Positions 26,809-35,300 of a stretch of 64,000 bases of DNA are shown here, piece after piece. The stretch spans positions 62,001 to 126,000 of the forward strand of contig NZ_QCZH01000006.1 of NCBI RefSeq assembly GCF_003097655.1, read 5' to 3'. The first letter of the stretch is position 1, and every line of letters starts with the position of its first letter. Under the pieces are notes generated by a model, which saw only the letters and a program-made list of their open reading frames with translations, was not told where the DNA came from and made no database searches. A program made the position numbers and the translations under genes. Source of the stretch: Flavobacterium laiguense. Its GTDB lineage: Bacteria; Bacteroidota; Bacteroidia; Flavobacteriales; Flavobacteriaceae.

Positions 26809-28278
26809 CTATTGATTTAAAAGTTGTTTATCTATTAATTCCGAGACCAATTTTCCTGAAATTAATGCGGGAGGAACTCCTGGACCAGGAACGGTTAATT
26901 GTCCCGTAAAATATAAATTCTCCACCTTTTTACTTTTTAATTTTGGTCTCAAAAAGGCAGTCTGCAATAGTGTATTTGCCATTCCATAAGCATTCCCTTT
27001 GTATGAATTGTACTCAGAAACAAAATCGTTTTTACAAAAAGACTGTTTAAAAACAATACTGCTTTTAACTTCTTGCTGAGTTAAATTCTCAAAACGCTCT
27101 ATTATTTTATCAAAATATTCATTCCTTACTTCCTCTGTGTCATTAATTCCAGGAGCCAATGGAACAAGGAAAAAACCAGATTCCATGCCATCAGGAGCGG
27201 CAGTTTTATCAGTCAACGATGGAAAATTAGCATAAAACAAAGGATCCTTTGGCCATTGTGGTTCGTCATAAATAGCTTTGGTATGCTGCTCAAAATCAAC
27301 GTCAAAAAACAAAGCATGATGTGAAATGTTTTTTATTTTTTTATTGAAACCAATGTAAAACAATAAAGAGGAAGGAGCAAAAACTCTACTTTCCCAATAT
27401 TTTTCAGAATAGGCTCGGTATGTTGTGTCTAATAATGTTTCTGTATGTTGATAATCGGCACCACTTAAAATGATATCGGATGGGATTGATTTCCCATTGA
27501 CCATAATTGATCGGGCTGTTTTATTTTCAACATTAATTTTTTCAATATTGGCATTGGTTACAAAAGTTACACCTAGTTCTCTTGCCAAACTTTCTATAGC
27601 TCGTATCACATCAAACATTCCCGTTTTAGGATGCCAAGTACCTAGACCAAAATCAGCATAATTCATAAAACTATAAAAAGAAGGGGTATCAGATGGTTTT
27701 GCACCTAGAAACAAAACAGGGAATTCAAGTATATGAATTAACCGTTCGTTTTTGAATTTCTTTCTTATGTCTTTACTAATGTTGCTAAAAAACTGCTCTA
27801 TTTTTTTTGCAGTATGTAAAGTTACCAATTCTAATGGAGAAACGCCCGGACGATAGACCAATTCTTTGATTGCTATGTCATAATTGGTTTTGGCTTCATA
27901 CATAAATTCATTTAAGATTTTACCGCTTCCTTTCTCGATAGTTTCAAAATCAGCCACGATTTGCGGCAAATTATCTGCTATTGCAATAAAATCATCGACT
28001 CCATAATAGACTCTATAAGCAGGAGAAAGTTTTATAAGCTCGTAATAATCGGTTGTTTTTTTACCGAAATCAGCAAAAAAACGTTCAAAAACATCAGGCA
28101 TCCAATACCAACTAGGCCCCATGTCAAAAGTAAAACCTTCGGCTTTCAATTGCCTAGCCCTTCCTCCTATTGATGCATTTTTTTCATAGATTGTTACTTC
28201 ATGACCGTTTTTTGCCAAATAGCATGCTGCGGCCATTGCCGAAAATCCAGAACCTATTATTGAAATTGTTTTTTTCAT
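26809..28278 (-). CDS. crtI: Phytoene desaturase CrtI
   Basis: A 489-residue FAD-dependent desaturase that turns phytoene into lycopene. The dinucleotide motif IGSGFSAMAAACYLAKNG leads. GGRARQLKAEGFTFDMGPSWY follows near residue 42, and the C-terminal FTGQLTVPGPGVPPALISGK is the carotenoid-desaturase signature. It starts 36 bp after the regulator stop. A TATATTTG box lies at 28287-28294, just 9 nt before the ATG, suggesting an additional nearly leaderless start. Confidence 0.93.
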   Translation of the reverse strand: MKKTISIIGSGFSAMAAACYLAKNGHEVTIYEKNASIGGRARQLKAEGFTFDMGPSWYWMPDVFERFFADFGKKTTDYYELIKLSPAYRVYYGVDDFIAIADNLPQIVADFETIEKGSGKILNEFMYEAKTNYDIAIKELVYRPGVSPLELVTLHTAKKIEQFFSNISKDIRKKFKNERLIHILEFPVLFLGAKPSDTPSFYSFMNYADFGLGTWHPKTGMFDVIRAIESLARELGVTFVTNANIEKINVENKTARSIMVNGKSIPSDIILSGADYQHTETLLDTTYRAYSEKYWESRVFAPSSLLFYIGFNKKIKNISHHALFFDVDFEQHTKAIYDEPQWPKDPLFYANFPSLTDKTAAPDGMESGFFLVPLAPGINDTEEVRNEYFDKIIERFENLTQQEVKSSIVFKQSFCKNDFVSEYNSYKGNAYGMANTLLQTAFLRPKLKSKKVENLYFTGQLTVPGPGVPPALISGKLVSELIDKQLLNQ

Positions 28279-28314
28279 TTGTTTAGCAAATATACAAAAA
28301 GATTGAACAAAAAA

Positions 28315-29211
28315 TTAAATGTTTCCAACCAAATCTGAAATAGAACTAAAAACTTTAACATCACTCACAATTGCACCTTGATCAATATACTCAGTCATTC
28401 TACCAATAAGCCAGACTTCGGAACCATCCCCTGACAATTCAGAGCTCATAATCTGAACATATTCATTGATGCTATTCCTTTCGGGTTGTATAGTAAAATA
28501 AGACAAAAATACAATTGAATTAAAATGCTTTTTTAAATCTTTTAAATTTTCAACTGGCATGTTCTCGCCTAAATAAATGACTTTATACCCTTTTAATACA
28601 ATTTCATAATGCAAATACATTAATCCTAATTCATGGATTTCATTAAGAGGCAAAGAAAGAACAAATACTTTATCCGTGTTTATAGGCTTTTCATTTGCAA
28701 CTTCTTCAGTATTAAATAGTATCTTTTTTATTATCAAACAGCTAATAAAATGTTCATGAGCAGGAGATATCGTGTCGGTTTGCCACAACAAACCAATTTC
28801 CTCCATCAATGGGATAAACACTTGATGAAACACCTCCTTAAAAGTTCTATCTTCAAGCAACCAATTGTATGTATTGGTGAAAAGTTCTTGGTCAAAATTC
28901 ATCATAGCCATCTTAAACGCATTCACAGCGTGATTTTTGGCATTTTTCTTTGAAATAATATCTCGAATCATTTCAACTAATTTTTCTTCAGAAAAGGTTG
29001 AAATTTTTGAAATTTTATATCCGTAATCATGTAATAAAGCAATATTCAAAAGCTTTTGAAGGCTTGACAACGAATACAAACGTATGTTCGTATCTGTACG
29101 CATAGGTTGTAAAACATTATATCTTTTTTCCCAAATTCTAATAGTATGTGCTTTTATCCCAGAAAGATTTTCAAGATCTTTAATGCTGAAAATATTTTTT
29201 ACACTGTTCAT
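28315..29211 (-). CDS. MerR-family B12-binding photoreceptor regulator (CarH/LitR type)
   Basis: A 298-residue protein with a MerR helix-turn-helix (about 5-72; FSIKDLENLSGIKAHTIRIWEKRY), a helical cobalamin cap (about 80-170) and a Rossmann B12-binding domain (about 180-298). Diagnostic residues are present: W143, E153 and H154 in a W-x9-EH arrangement, and H193 in EIHELG (ExHxxG), the pattern of CarH. Such proteins bind adenosylcobalamin in the dark as repressor and fall apart in light, inducing carotenoid genes. The TTG of the longest frame (29235) is inside the -7 box, so ATG 29211 is the start. It leads the crtI-crtB operon. Confidence 0.9.
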   Translation of the reverse strand: MNSVKNIFSIKDLENLSGIKAHTIRIWEKRYNVLQPMRTDTNIRLYSLSSLQKLLNIALLHDYGYKISKISTFSEEKLVEMIRDIISKKNAKNHAVNAFKMAMMNFDQELFTNTYNWLLEDRTFKEVFHQVFIPLMEEIGLLWQTDTISPAHEHFISCLIIKKILFNTEEVANEKPINTDKVFVLSLPLNEIHELGLMYLHYEIVLKGYKVIYLGENMPVENLKDLKKHFNSIVFLSYFTIQPERNSINEYVQIMSSELSGDGSEVWLIGRMTEYIDQGAIVSDVKVFSSISDLVGNI

Positions 29212-29232
29212 ATATATTGTAAATTTATTAAA

Positions 29233-29264
29233 CAAATATACTTATATTTTAAATTGGTTCAAAA
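29233..29264 (-). promoter_or_regulatory. Canonical Bacteroidota promoter of the photoreceptor-crtIB operon
   Basis: On the minus strand, TTTTG (29264-29260), 19 nt, then TATATTTG (29240-29233), matching the -33/-7 consensus. It sits about 22 nt before ATG 29211. The spacer includes an AT-rich near-palindrome around ATATAAGTATAT that could be the operator of the MerR protein. Confidence 0.85.
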
Positions 29265-29413
29265 GAAATCGTCTCCTGTGTTTTCAAATCACTGAAAATC
29301 AATTATTCTTTTGTTTTATTCAATTTCTCCAATTACATTGAATAACCACCTTTTATATCACTAATTTCTTCGTCAAACCATATATTTCTGACCCTTAATC
29401 CCTAAATTCTCTT

Positions 29414-29421
29414 TATATTTG
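29414..29421 (+). promoter_or_regulatory. purB -7 box
   Basis: TATATTTG located 26 nt before the purB ATG; TTTCTG at 29385-29390 may act as a weak -33 element. Confidence 0.6.
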
Positions 29422-29446
29422 TGCCTTTCGAAAAAACAACAAAAAA

Positions 29447-30793
29447 ATGACTACTTTAAACGAATTGAATGCTATATCTCCAATTGACGGACGATATAGA
29501 AATAAGACAATGTCTCTGGCTCCTTTTTTCTCTGAAGAAGCTTTAATCAAATACCGTGTATTAGTTGAAATTGAATATTTTATTGCTTTGTGCGAAGTTC
29601 CTTTGCCGCAATTAAAAAACGTCAACTCCGATTTATTTGAAAGTTTACGTGCGATTTATAAAAACTTCACTACCGAAGACGCCCTTTGGATCAAAGAAAC
29701 CGAGAAAGTGACCAACCACGATGTAAAAGCGGTTGAGTACTTTATCAAGGATGCTTTTGAAAAATTGGGATTATCTGAATACAAAGAGTTCATTCACTTT
29801 GGTTTAACTTCTCAAGACATCAACAATACTGCGATTCCACTTTCTACAAAAGAAGCTTTCGAGAAAGTATACATGCCTTCCTTAATTACTTTGACCTCCA
29901 AATTAAAAGATTTGAGTCAAGAATGGAGGGACATTCCAATGCTTGCGCGTACACACGGACAACCAGCTTCTCCAACTCGTTTGGGCAAGGAAATAGGAGT
30001 TTTTGTAGAACGTCTAGAAGAACAAATGCGCTTGTTGTTTAACATTCCGTTTGCTGCAAAATTTGGTGGCGCTACCGGAAACTACAACGCACACCATGTA
30101 GCCTATCCTCAAATTGATTGGAAACAATTTGGAAGTAAATTTGTAGAAGACAACTTGGGATTGCACCACTCCTTCCCTACTACTCAAATAGAGCATTACG
30201 ATCATTTTGCTGCATTCTTTGATGCTTTAAAAAGAATCAACACTATCATTATTGATTTGGACCGTGACATTTGGACGTATGTTTCAATGGAATATTTCAA
30301 ACAAAAAATAAAAGCGGGAGAAATTGGTTCATCGGCTATGCCACACAAAGTAAACCCTATTGATTTTGAAAACTCTGAAGGAAACTTAGGAATAGCCAAC
30401 GCTATTTTTGAACACCTTTCGGCTAAATTACCGTTATCAAGATTACAACGTGATTTGACGGACAGTACCGTTTTAAGGAATATTGGAGTTCCAATGGGAC
30501 ACACTTTAATTGCTTTTGAAGCTACATTGAAAGGATTGAACAAACTGTTATTGAACGAACCTAAATTTCACGAAGATTTAGAGAAAAACTGGGCGGTTGT
30601 AGCCGAGGCGATTCAAACGATTTTAAGACGTGAAGCGTATCCAAATCCTTATGAAGCCTTGAAAGGTTTAACCAGAACCAACGAAGCCATTGATAAAAAT
30701 GCGATTCACGGTTTTATAGCAACCCTTGATGTTTCGGATGAAATCAAAGCCGAATTAATGCAGATTACTCCAAGTAATTTCTTGGGAATTTAA
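29447..30793 (+). CDS. purB: Adenylosuccinate lyase PurB
   Basis: A 448-residue fumarase/aspartase-superfamily lyase. It acts twice in purine synthesis, cleaving SAICAR and adenylosuccinate. The class signature SSAMPHKVNPIDFENSEGN is present; TSQDINNTA and ARTHGQPASPTRLGKE are the other two conserved regions. The start lies just after a clear -7 box. A perfect terminator closes it as a single-gene unit. Confidence 0.96.
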   Translation: MTTLNELNAISPIDGRYRNKTMSLAPFFSEEALIKYRVLVEIEYFIALCEVPLPQLKNVNSDLFESLRAIYKNFTTEDALWIKETEKVTNHDVKAVEYFIKDAFEKLGLSEYKEFIHFGLTSQDINNTAIPLSTKEAFEKVYMPSLITLTSKLKDLSQEWRDIPMLARTHGQPASPTRLGKEIGVFVERLEEQMRLLFNIPFAAKFGGATGNYNAHHVAYPQIDWKQFGSKFVEDNLGLHHSFPTTQIEHYDHFAAFFDALKRINTIIIDLDRDIWTYVSMEYFKQKIKAGEIGSSAMPHKVNPIDFENSEGNLGIANAIFEHLSAKLPLSRLQRDLTDSTVLRNIGVPMGHTLIAFEATLKGLNKLLLNEPKFHEDLEKNWAVVAEAIQTILRREAYPNPYEALKGLTRTNEAIDKNAIHGFIATLDVSDEIKAELMQITPSNFLGI

Positions 30794-30814
30794 AAAGCGA
30801 AGTATTTCTTTAAT

Positions 30815-30876
30815 GCCTTAAAATTAAATGTCAGAAATATTATTTTTTGACATTTAATTTTAAGGCTCTTTTTTAC
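30815..30876 (+). terminator. Strong terminator after purB
   Basis: A perfect 19-bp stem (30815-30833 with 30848-30866) is followed by TCTTTTTT. It insulates purB from the ATPase/TOPRIM cassette. Confidence 0.92.
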
Positions 30877-30932
30877 ACAAAAATTAAATAATTAAATTTC
30901 GTAGTGTATATTTACAGTCATATTTAAAATTT

Positions 30933-32144
30933 ATGGAAAATTCTAAACTTTTTTTAAAAGAAGTAACTCTTTCTGGTTATAAATCGATAAACAATATTAC
31001 TATTCAATTCCAAAAAGGGCTGAATATAATTATTGGTAAGAATGCTGCTGGAAAAACTAATTTTTTGGAATTTCTCAACAAAACGTTGTCACTAGAATAT
31101 AAAGGACTTAATAACTTTTCTTCTACTCTAAAATTTAAAAACGGAGCAGACATTACTATTGAATCTAATAATTTTATAAACATCAATAAATTGTTAGACC
31201 CCGCAAATTTTGGAAATGAGGTTGAATCCGTTTTAAAAATATCACATAAAACTATCAATATATCAAATGAAACCTCTTTTTTCGAAAAACTTAAAGAAAA
31301 TAAAATAATATTTGACACTACTTTTTTATGTCACGGCATACCAAAAGAGTATTCGATTGTTGACAAGCCATTTTCATTCAAACTTAGTATTGACGGTGGG
31401 TTTTCTAATGAATTGATGAATGGTGTTATGGATATATCCAATCCCTATTTCACTAGATGTTTTTTATTCGACATCCTTTTTTCAGATTTTGCTTCCAGCT
31501 CCATAAACCCCTCCGGTTTATTTGATATTGATTTTATCAAAAAATCTTTTAATCCAATCCTAAAAAAAACAGAAGCAATAAAATACATTCTAAACAAATA
31601 TTCTCCAATTGAAGATATTAGATTTAGTGATAATTACAATATTTTTATAACAGAAGACAAAGAAAATTATACAATAAATAATTTTTTCTTAGAATTTAAA
31701 GTAGATGGAAGTTGGCTACCATTTTCTAATCTTTCTGACGGAACAAAGAGATTGTTTTATATAATCTCCGAGGTATTTGAAAATAAAGAAAACACAAATA
31801 AAAGACCTGCTAACAAAGGATGGGCAAATGAATCCGAAATAAGTAGAATTATTCTAATAGAAGAACCTGAATTAGGTATTCATCCTCATCAATTTCATAA
31901 ATTAATGGAGTTTTTAAAAGAAGAATCAGAACATAAACAAATAATAATAACTACCCATTCACCACAAGCCTTAGATTCAATTAATGAAAATGAACTTAAT
32001 CGAATAATAATTGCGTATGCTACTAATTCAAAGGATGGCACAAAATTAAAACATTTAGATGAAACAGAAATCATTAAAGCAAAGGCATATATAAAAGAAG
32101 ATTTCTTAAGTGACTATTGGCTTTATTCCGATTTAGAAAAATAA
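30933..32144 (+). CDS. AAA_15/21-type ATPase (ABC/SMC-like), first gene of a putative defence pair
   Basis: The 403-residue protein has GKNAAGKTN at residues 35-43 (Walker A), an inserted helical/variable region (about 100-260), the ABC-like signature LSDGTKRLFYI near 267, Walker B LIEEPELGIHP near 308-318 and the H-loop TTHSPQALD near 340. This is the OLD/AAA_15 architecture without a C-terminal TOPRIM domain. It starts after the purB terminator, and its partner begins 5 bp after its stop. The coding region looks more AT-rich than its neighbours. Comparable ATPase plus TOPRIM pairs (PARIS, OLD, Gabija) act in anti-phage immunity; that role here is inference. Confidence 0.85.
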   Translation: MENSKLFLKEVTLSGYKSINNITIQFQKGLNIIIGKNAAGKTNFLEFLNKTLSLEYKGLNNFSSTLKFKNGADITIESNNFININKLLDPANFGNEVESVLKISHKTINISNETSFFEKLKENKIIFDTTFLCHGIPKEYSIVDKPFSFKLSIDGGFSNELMNGVMDISNPYFTRCFLFDILFSDFASSSINPSGLFDIDFIKKSFNPILKKTEAIKYILNKYSPIEDIRFSDNYNIFITEDKENYTINNFFLEFKVDGSWLPFSNLSDGTKRLFYIISEVFENKENTNKRPANKGWANESEISRIILIEEPELGIHPHQFHKLMEFLKEESEHKQIIITTHSPQALDSINENELNRIIIAYATNSKDGTKLKHLDETEIIKAKAYIKEDFLSDYWLYSDLEK

Positions 32145-32149
32145 TCTTT

Positions 32150-32695
32150 ATGAAAATAGGTTTAGTAGGAGAAGCCCCAAACGATACACAATCGATAAAA
32201 AATTTATTAGAAAAAAGATATTCAAGAAACAAATATGAATTCGTATTTATGCTTGACAGAATTAATGGGTCCCAATTAGACAGCGGTAAAACCAAAAGGC
32301 TTTTAGAACTCGAGTACAAAGACAAAAAACCTAATCTTGTAATATTCATCAGAGATTTAGACTCCTCGGCTAAAAAAGACGAGAGAAAAAAATACTTTAA
32401 AGACTCAAATAATATCGTTGACAACAAAGGAATTCCTTTGTTGCATATATACGAAATCGAAGCATTAATATTAACCGATATAACAACTTTCAATACAAAA
32501 TATGGTTCGAAATTAGAAGAAGTTGAAAACGTTATGAAAATTGAAAACCCAAAAGAATATTTAAAAAAAGCATCCAAAAAATACAGTGAATCTCATAATG
32601 CAGATATTTTTAAATTAATCGATTTTGAAAAAACCTTAAATTGTGAATATTTCAAGCGATTTATCAAAACTTTAGATAAAGCTTTAACATCATAA
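32150..32695 (+). CDS. Small TOPRIM-like / DUF4276-like partner of the AAA ATPase
   Basis: A 181-residue protein. It opens with a strand and MKIGLVGEAPNDTQSIKNLL, where the glutamate and a following helix resemble TOPRIM motif I (GxxE). VIFIRDLDSS gives a DxD-type motif, and IYEIEALILTD resembles the DUF4276/RloB segment. Together they suggest a metal-dependent nuclease or nucleotide-binding fold. The longer frame (32117) would overlap the ATPase; ATG 32150 is chosen because the first beta strand begins there. I cannot assign a precise family. Confidence 0.65.
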   Translation: MKIGLVGEAPNDTQSIKNLLEKRYSRNKYEFVFMLDRINGSQLDSGKTKRLLELEYKDKKPNLVIFIRDLDSSAKKDERKKYFKDSNNIVDNKGIPLLHIYEIEALILTDITTFNTKYGSKLEEVENVMKIENPKEYLKKASKKYSESHNADIFKLIDFEKTLNCEYFKRFIKTLDKALTS

Positions 32696-32703
32696 ATCCT
32701 TCT

Positions 32704-32733
32704 AAAAGCTGTCTTAATCGACAGCTTTTTTTT
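32704..32733 (+). terminator. Terminator after the ATPase/TOPRIM cassette
   Basis: A 10-bp stem (aaaagctgtc / gacagctttt) with a 6-nt loop, followed by nine T's. Confidence 0.9.
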
Positions 32734-32792
32734 TGTGGAATTTATTTCCGAACCTGTCATTCCTACCTAAAACCCAAATCATTTTCGTAAAT

Positions 32793-32886
32793 TAGCCCAA
32801 ACTGTCTCAAAGCTTCGGGAGAAAGCTTCTAGAAAAAAAAACTGACACGAGCGAAGCGAACTGACGAAGTAAATAGCTCCTAAAAA
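32793..32886. repeat. Intergenic repeat family A, diverged copy
   Basis: Begins TAGCCCA and ends AATAGCTCCTAAAAA, the same borders as the copy at 54215-54320. The centre (with repeated AAAGCTT and ACTGAC words) differs. It ends about 11 bp before the antiporter ATG. Confidence 0.6.
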
Positions 32887-32896
32887 TGAAAATATT

Positions 32897-35128
32897 ATGA
32901 GTGCAATAACTGAAACAACACAACATCTAGAACCTTTAATAACCGATTTAGGATTAATTCTAATGACGGCTGGAATTGCGGTTTTGATTTTCAAAAAGTT
33001 AAAGCAACCATTAGTTTTAGGCTATTTAATCGCAGGATTTTTGGCTGGAAACCATTTTAATTTTTTTCCGTCTGTAACGGATATGAAAAGCGTTGAAGTT
33101 TGGGCTGAAATTGGGATTATCATTTTATTGTTTAGCCTTGGACTCGAATTCAGTTTCAAAAAATTAATGAAAGTGGGCGGAACAGCATCTGTCACCGCGA
33201 TTACTCAAATTACAACTATGACCATTTTGGGATATATGGTGGGGCAATGGATGGAATGGTCTACTATGGACAGTATCTTTTTGGGAGTTATGCTCTCTAT
33301 TTCATCGACCACCATTATACTCAAAACATTTGATGAGCTTGGGGTAAAAGCCCAAAAATTTGCCGGAAACGTTATTGGGTCCCTCATCGTACAGGATATT
33401 ATTGCCATATTGATGATGGTTTTATTATCGACTATAGCCGTTAGCGATCAGTTTTCGGGTAGTGTCTTATTACAATCGATTTTTAAATTGTTTTTTTTTC
33501 TGGTGCTTTGGTTTTTGGCGGGAATATTTATTATCCCTACTGTTCTGAAAAAAACAAAACATTTACTCTCTGATGAGATGCTGCTTATCATCTCACTTGC
33601 TTTGTGTTTGATGATGGTAATGCTAGCATCAAATGTTGGGTTTTCGCCTGCGCTGGGTGCTTTTATCATGGGATCTATCATTGCCGAAACTACCCAAGCA
33701 GAACACATCGAACATTTAATAAAACCGGTCAAAGATTTATTTGGGGCCGTCTTCTTTGTATCGGTAGGGATGTTAATCGATCCAGACGCATTGTTTGAAC
33801 ATGCTATTCCGGTCTTAATTTTATCTTTTGTTACTATTTTTGGACAATCCATAAGTTCTACTACCGGCGCATTACTTTCTGGACAACCCCTAAAAGAATC
33901 CATACGAACCGGGATGAGTTTGTCTCAAATTGGGGAATTCTCTTTTATTATTGCCACATTAGGTATGACGCTAAATGTCACTAGTTCTTTTCTTTACCCA
34001 ATTGTCGTGGCGGTTTCGGCGGTAACCACATTTACCACTCCTTTTATGATTACCCTTTCGGGGCCTTTTTCAGAGTATTTATCTAAAAAATTACCCCGAA
34101 AATGGACCAAACGAATCGAACGCTATAGTGCCAATACGCAAGCCATAAAAACCGTTAGCAATTGGCAAACTGTTCTTCACGCCTATTTAATACAAGTAAC
34201 CGTACTATGCGTAATTATTATAGCCGTTATTCTACTGTCTTCAACTTATATTTTGCCTTTGGTAAAACAATATCATTTTGGGAATGCCATGGGAGCTTTG
34301 ATCACAGTAGCCATTTTATCACCCTTTTTATGGGCACTCTCTCTGCGAAGAGTAGCGGTAAATGAAGTAACTATTTTACTAGAAGAACGAAAATCCCGTG
34401 GTCCGATGGCCATGTTGTTTTTGTTCCGAATTCTGCTCTCTGCTTTCTTTATTGGTTTTTTACTGAATATCTTTTTTTCTCCACGTATTGCATTTATCGC
34501 TTTCATAATTGCAACGGTTCTTTATTTTGTTTTTCAAAAGAAACTCAATGCGCAATACCATAAAATCGAGAATCATTTCTTGTCCAATTTAAACGAAAGA
34601 GAAATTACTAAAGCCCGAAGAAGCAGAAGTGATTTATCTCCTTGGGACGGGCACATGGCTTACTTTGATGTTGCAGCTGAATCGAACATTGCTGGAAAAA
34701 CATTGCAAAAACTACAAATTAGAGAACAAATGGGTATCAATATCGCTTCGATCAAAAGAGGCGACATTACGATTCATATTCCAACTGCCAGGGAGCGTCT
34801 TTTTCCAGGAGACGAGATCTGCGTTATTGGTACAGATGCCCAAGTGCAAGAATTCAAAAAATATTTAGACCAACATGAAACGGATATTTCCCCAGAAATT
34901 ATAGAACCTGATATTGTTTTACGTCAAATCGAATTAAAAAATCACACCTTTTTAGGAAAAAGCATTAAAGAATCTAAATTAAGGGAAAGAACAAAAGGAT
35001 TGATTGTCGGTATCGAAAAAAGAGGAAACCGTATCTTAAATCCAGAGTCATATGTTATTTTAGAAAAAGATGATATCTTATGGATTGTAGGTGACCGAAA
35101 ATTATTAGGAGAATTGGTTCATGATTAA
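32897..35128 (+). CDS. KefB-like CPA2 cation:proton antiporter with two RCK-C domains
   Basis: The 743-residue protein has an N-terminal Na+/H+ exchanger domain (about 10-390, roughly 12 helices; GYLIAGFLAGN, LFSLGLEFSFKKL, SIGEFSF-like LSQIGEFSFI). More membrane helices follow (about 425-560), then two TrkA-C/RCK-C domains (about 585-660 and 668-743). No TrkA-N domain lies between, so it is not a full Kef system. It probably exchanges K+ or Na+ for protons under nucleotide or ion control. It stands alone between a repeat element and a terminator. Confidence 0.9.
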   Translation: MSAITETTQHLEPLITDLGLILMTAGIAVLIFKKLKQPLVLGYLIAGFLAGNHFNFFPSVTDMKSVEVWAEIGIIILLFSLGLEFSFKKLMKVGGTASVTAITQITTMTILGYMVGQWMEWSTMDSIFLGVMLSISSTTIILKTFDELGVKAQKFAGNVIGSLIVQDIIAILMMVLLSTIAVSDQFSGSVLLQSIFKLFFFLVLWFLAGIFIIPTVLKKTKHLLSDEMLLIISLALCLMMVMLASNVGFSPALGAFIMGSIIAETTQAEHIEHLIKPVKDLFGAVFFVSVGMLIDPDALFEHAIPVLILSFVTIFGQSISSTTGALLSGQPLKESIRTGMSLSQIGEFSFIIATLGMTLNVTSSFLYPIVVAVSAVTTFTTPFMITLSGPFSEYLSKKLPRKWTKRIERYSANTQAIKTVSNWQTVLHAYLIQVTVLCVIIIAVILLSSTYILPLVKQYHFGNAMGALITVAILSPFLWALSLRRVAVNEVTILLEERKSRGPMAMLFLFRILLSAFFIGFLLNIFFSPRIAFIAFIIATVLYFVFQKKLNAQYHKIENHFLSNLNEREITKARRSRSDLSPWDGHMAYFDVAAESNIAGKTLQKLQIREQMGINIASIKRGDITIHIPTARERLFPGDEICVIGTDAQVQEFKKYLDQHETDISPEIIEPDIVLRQIELKNHTFLGKSIKESKLRERTKGLIVGIEKRGNRILNPESYVILEKDDILWIVGDRKLLGELVHD

Positions 35129-35133
35129 ACAAA

Positions 35134-35180
35134 CCTCACCCCCCAGCCCCTCTCCAAAGGAGAGGGGAGCTAAGAGCGAG
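35134..35180. repeat. CCCCTCTCC-AAA-GGAGAGGGG palindromic repeat
   Basis: A C-rich lead (CCTCACCCCCCAGCCCC) with a 9-bp perfect palindrome at 35147-35167. It is very GC-rich for this genome. I remember the same word from many flavobacterial intergenic regions. Confidence 0.7.
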
Positions 35181-35201
35181 TAATTTTGAATGATTTACTA
35201 C

Positions 35202-35239
35202 AAAAAAAGGTGTAAGAAATGAATCTTACACCTTTTTTA
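35202..35239. terminator. Bidirectional terminator between the antiporter gene and guaB
   Basis: A 14-15 bp stem (aaaaaaggtgtaaga / tcttacacctttttt) with A- and T-tracts on both sides, suited to both converging transcripts. Confidence 0.9.
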
Positions 35240-35300
35240 TTTTTTATTTTCTATTTTCTTTTTTCTGTTTTCTAAAATCTATTTTCTAAATTCTAATTTT

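Noticed and set aside
29212..29235. TTG start eight codons upstream for the B12 photoreceptor
   Set aside because: The TTG is part of the -7 box TATATTTG and would not be in the transcript.
30933..32695. Restriction-modification or toxin-antitoxin reading of the ATPase cassette
   Set aside because: No methyltransferase, specificity or antitoxin-like gene is present, and the ATPase carries SMC/OLD-type motifs instead.
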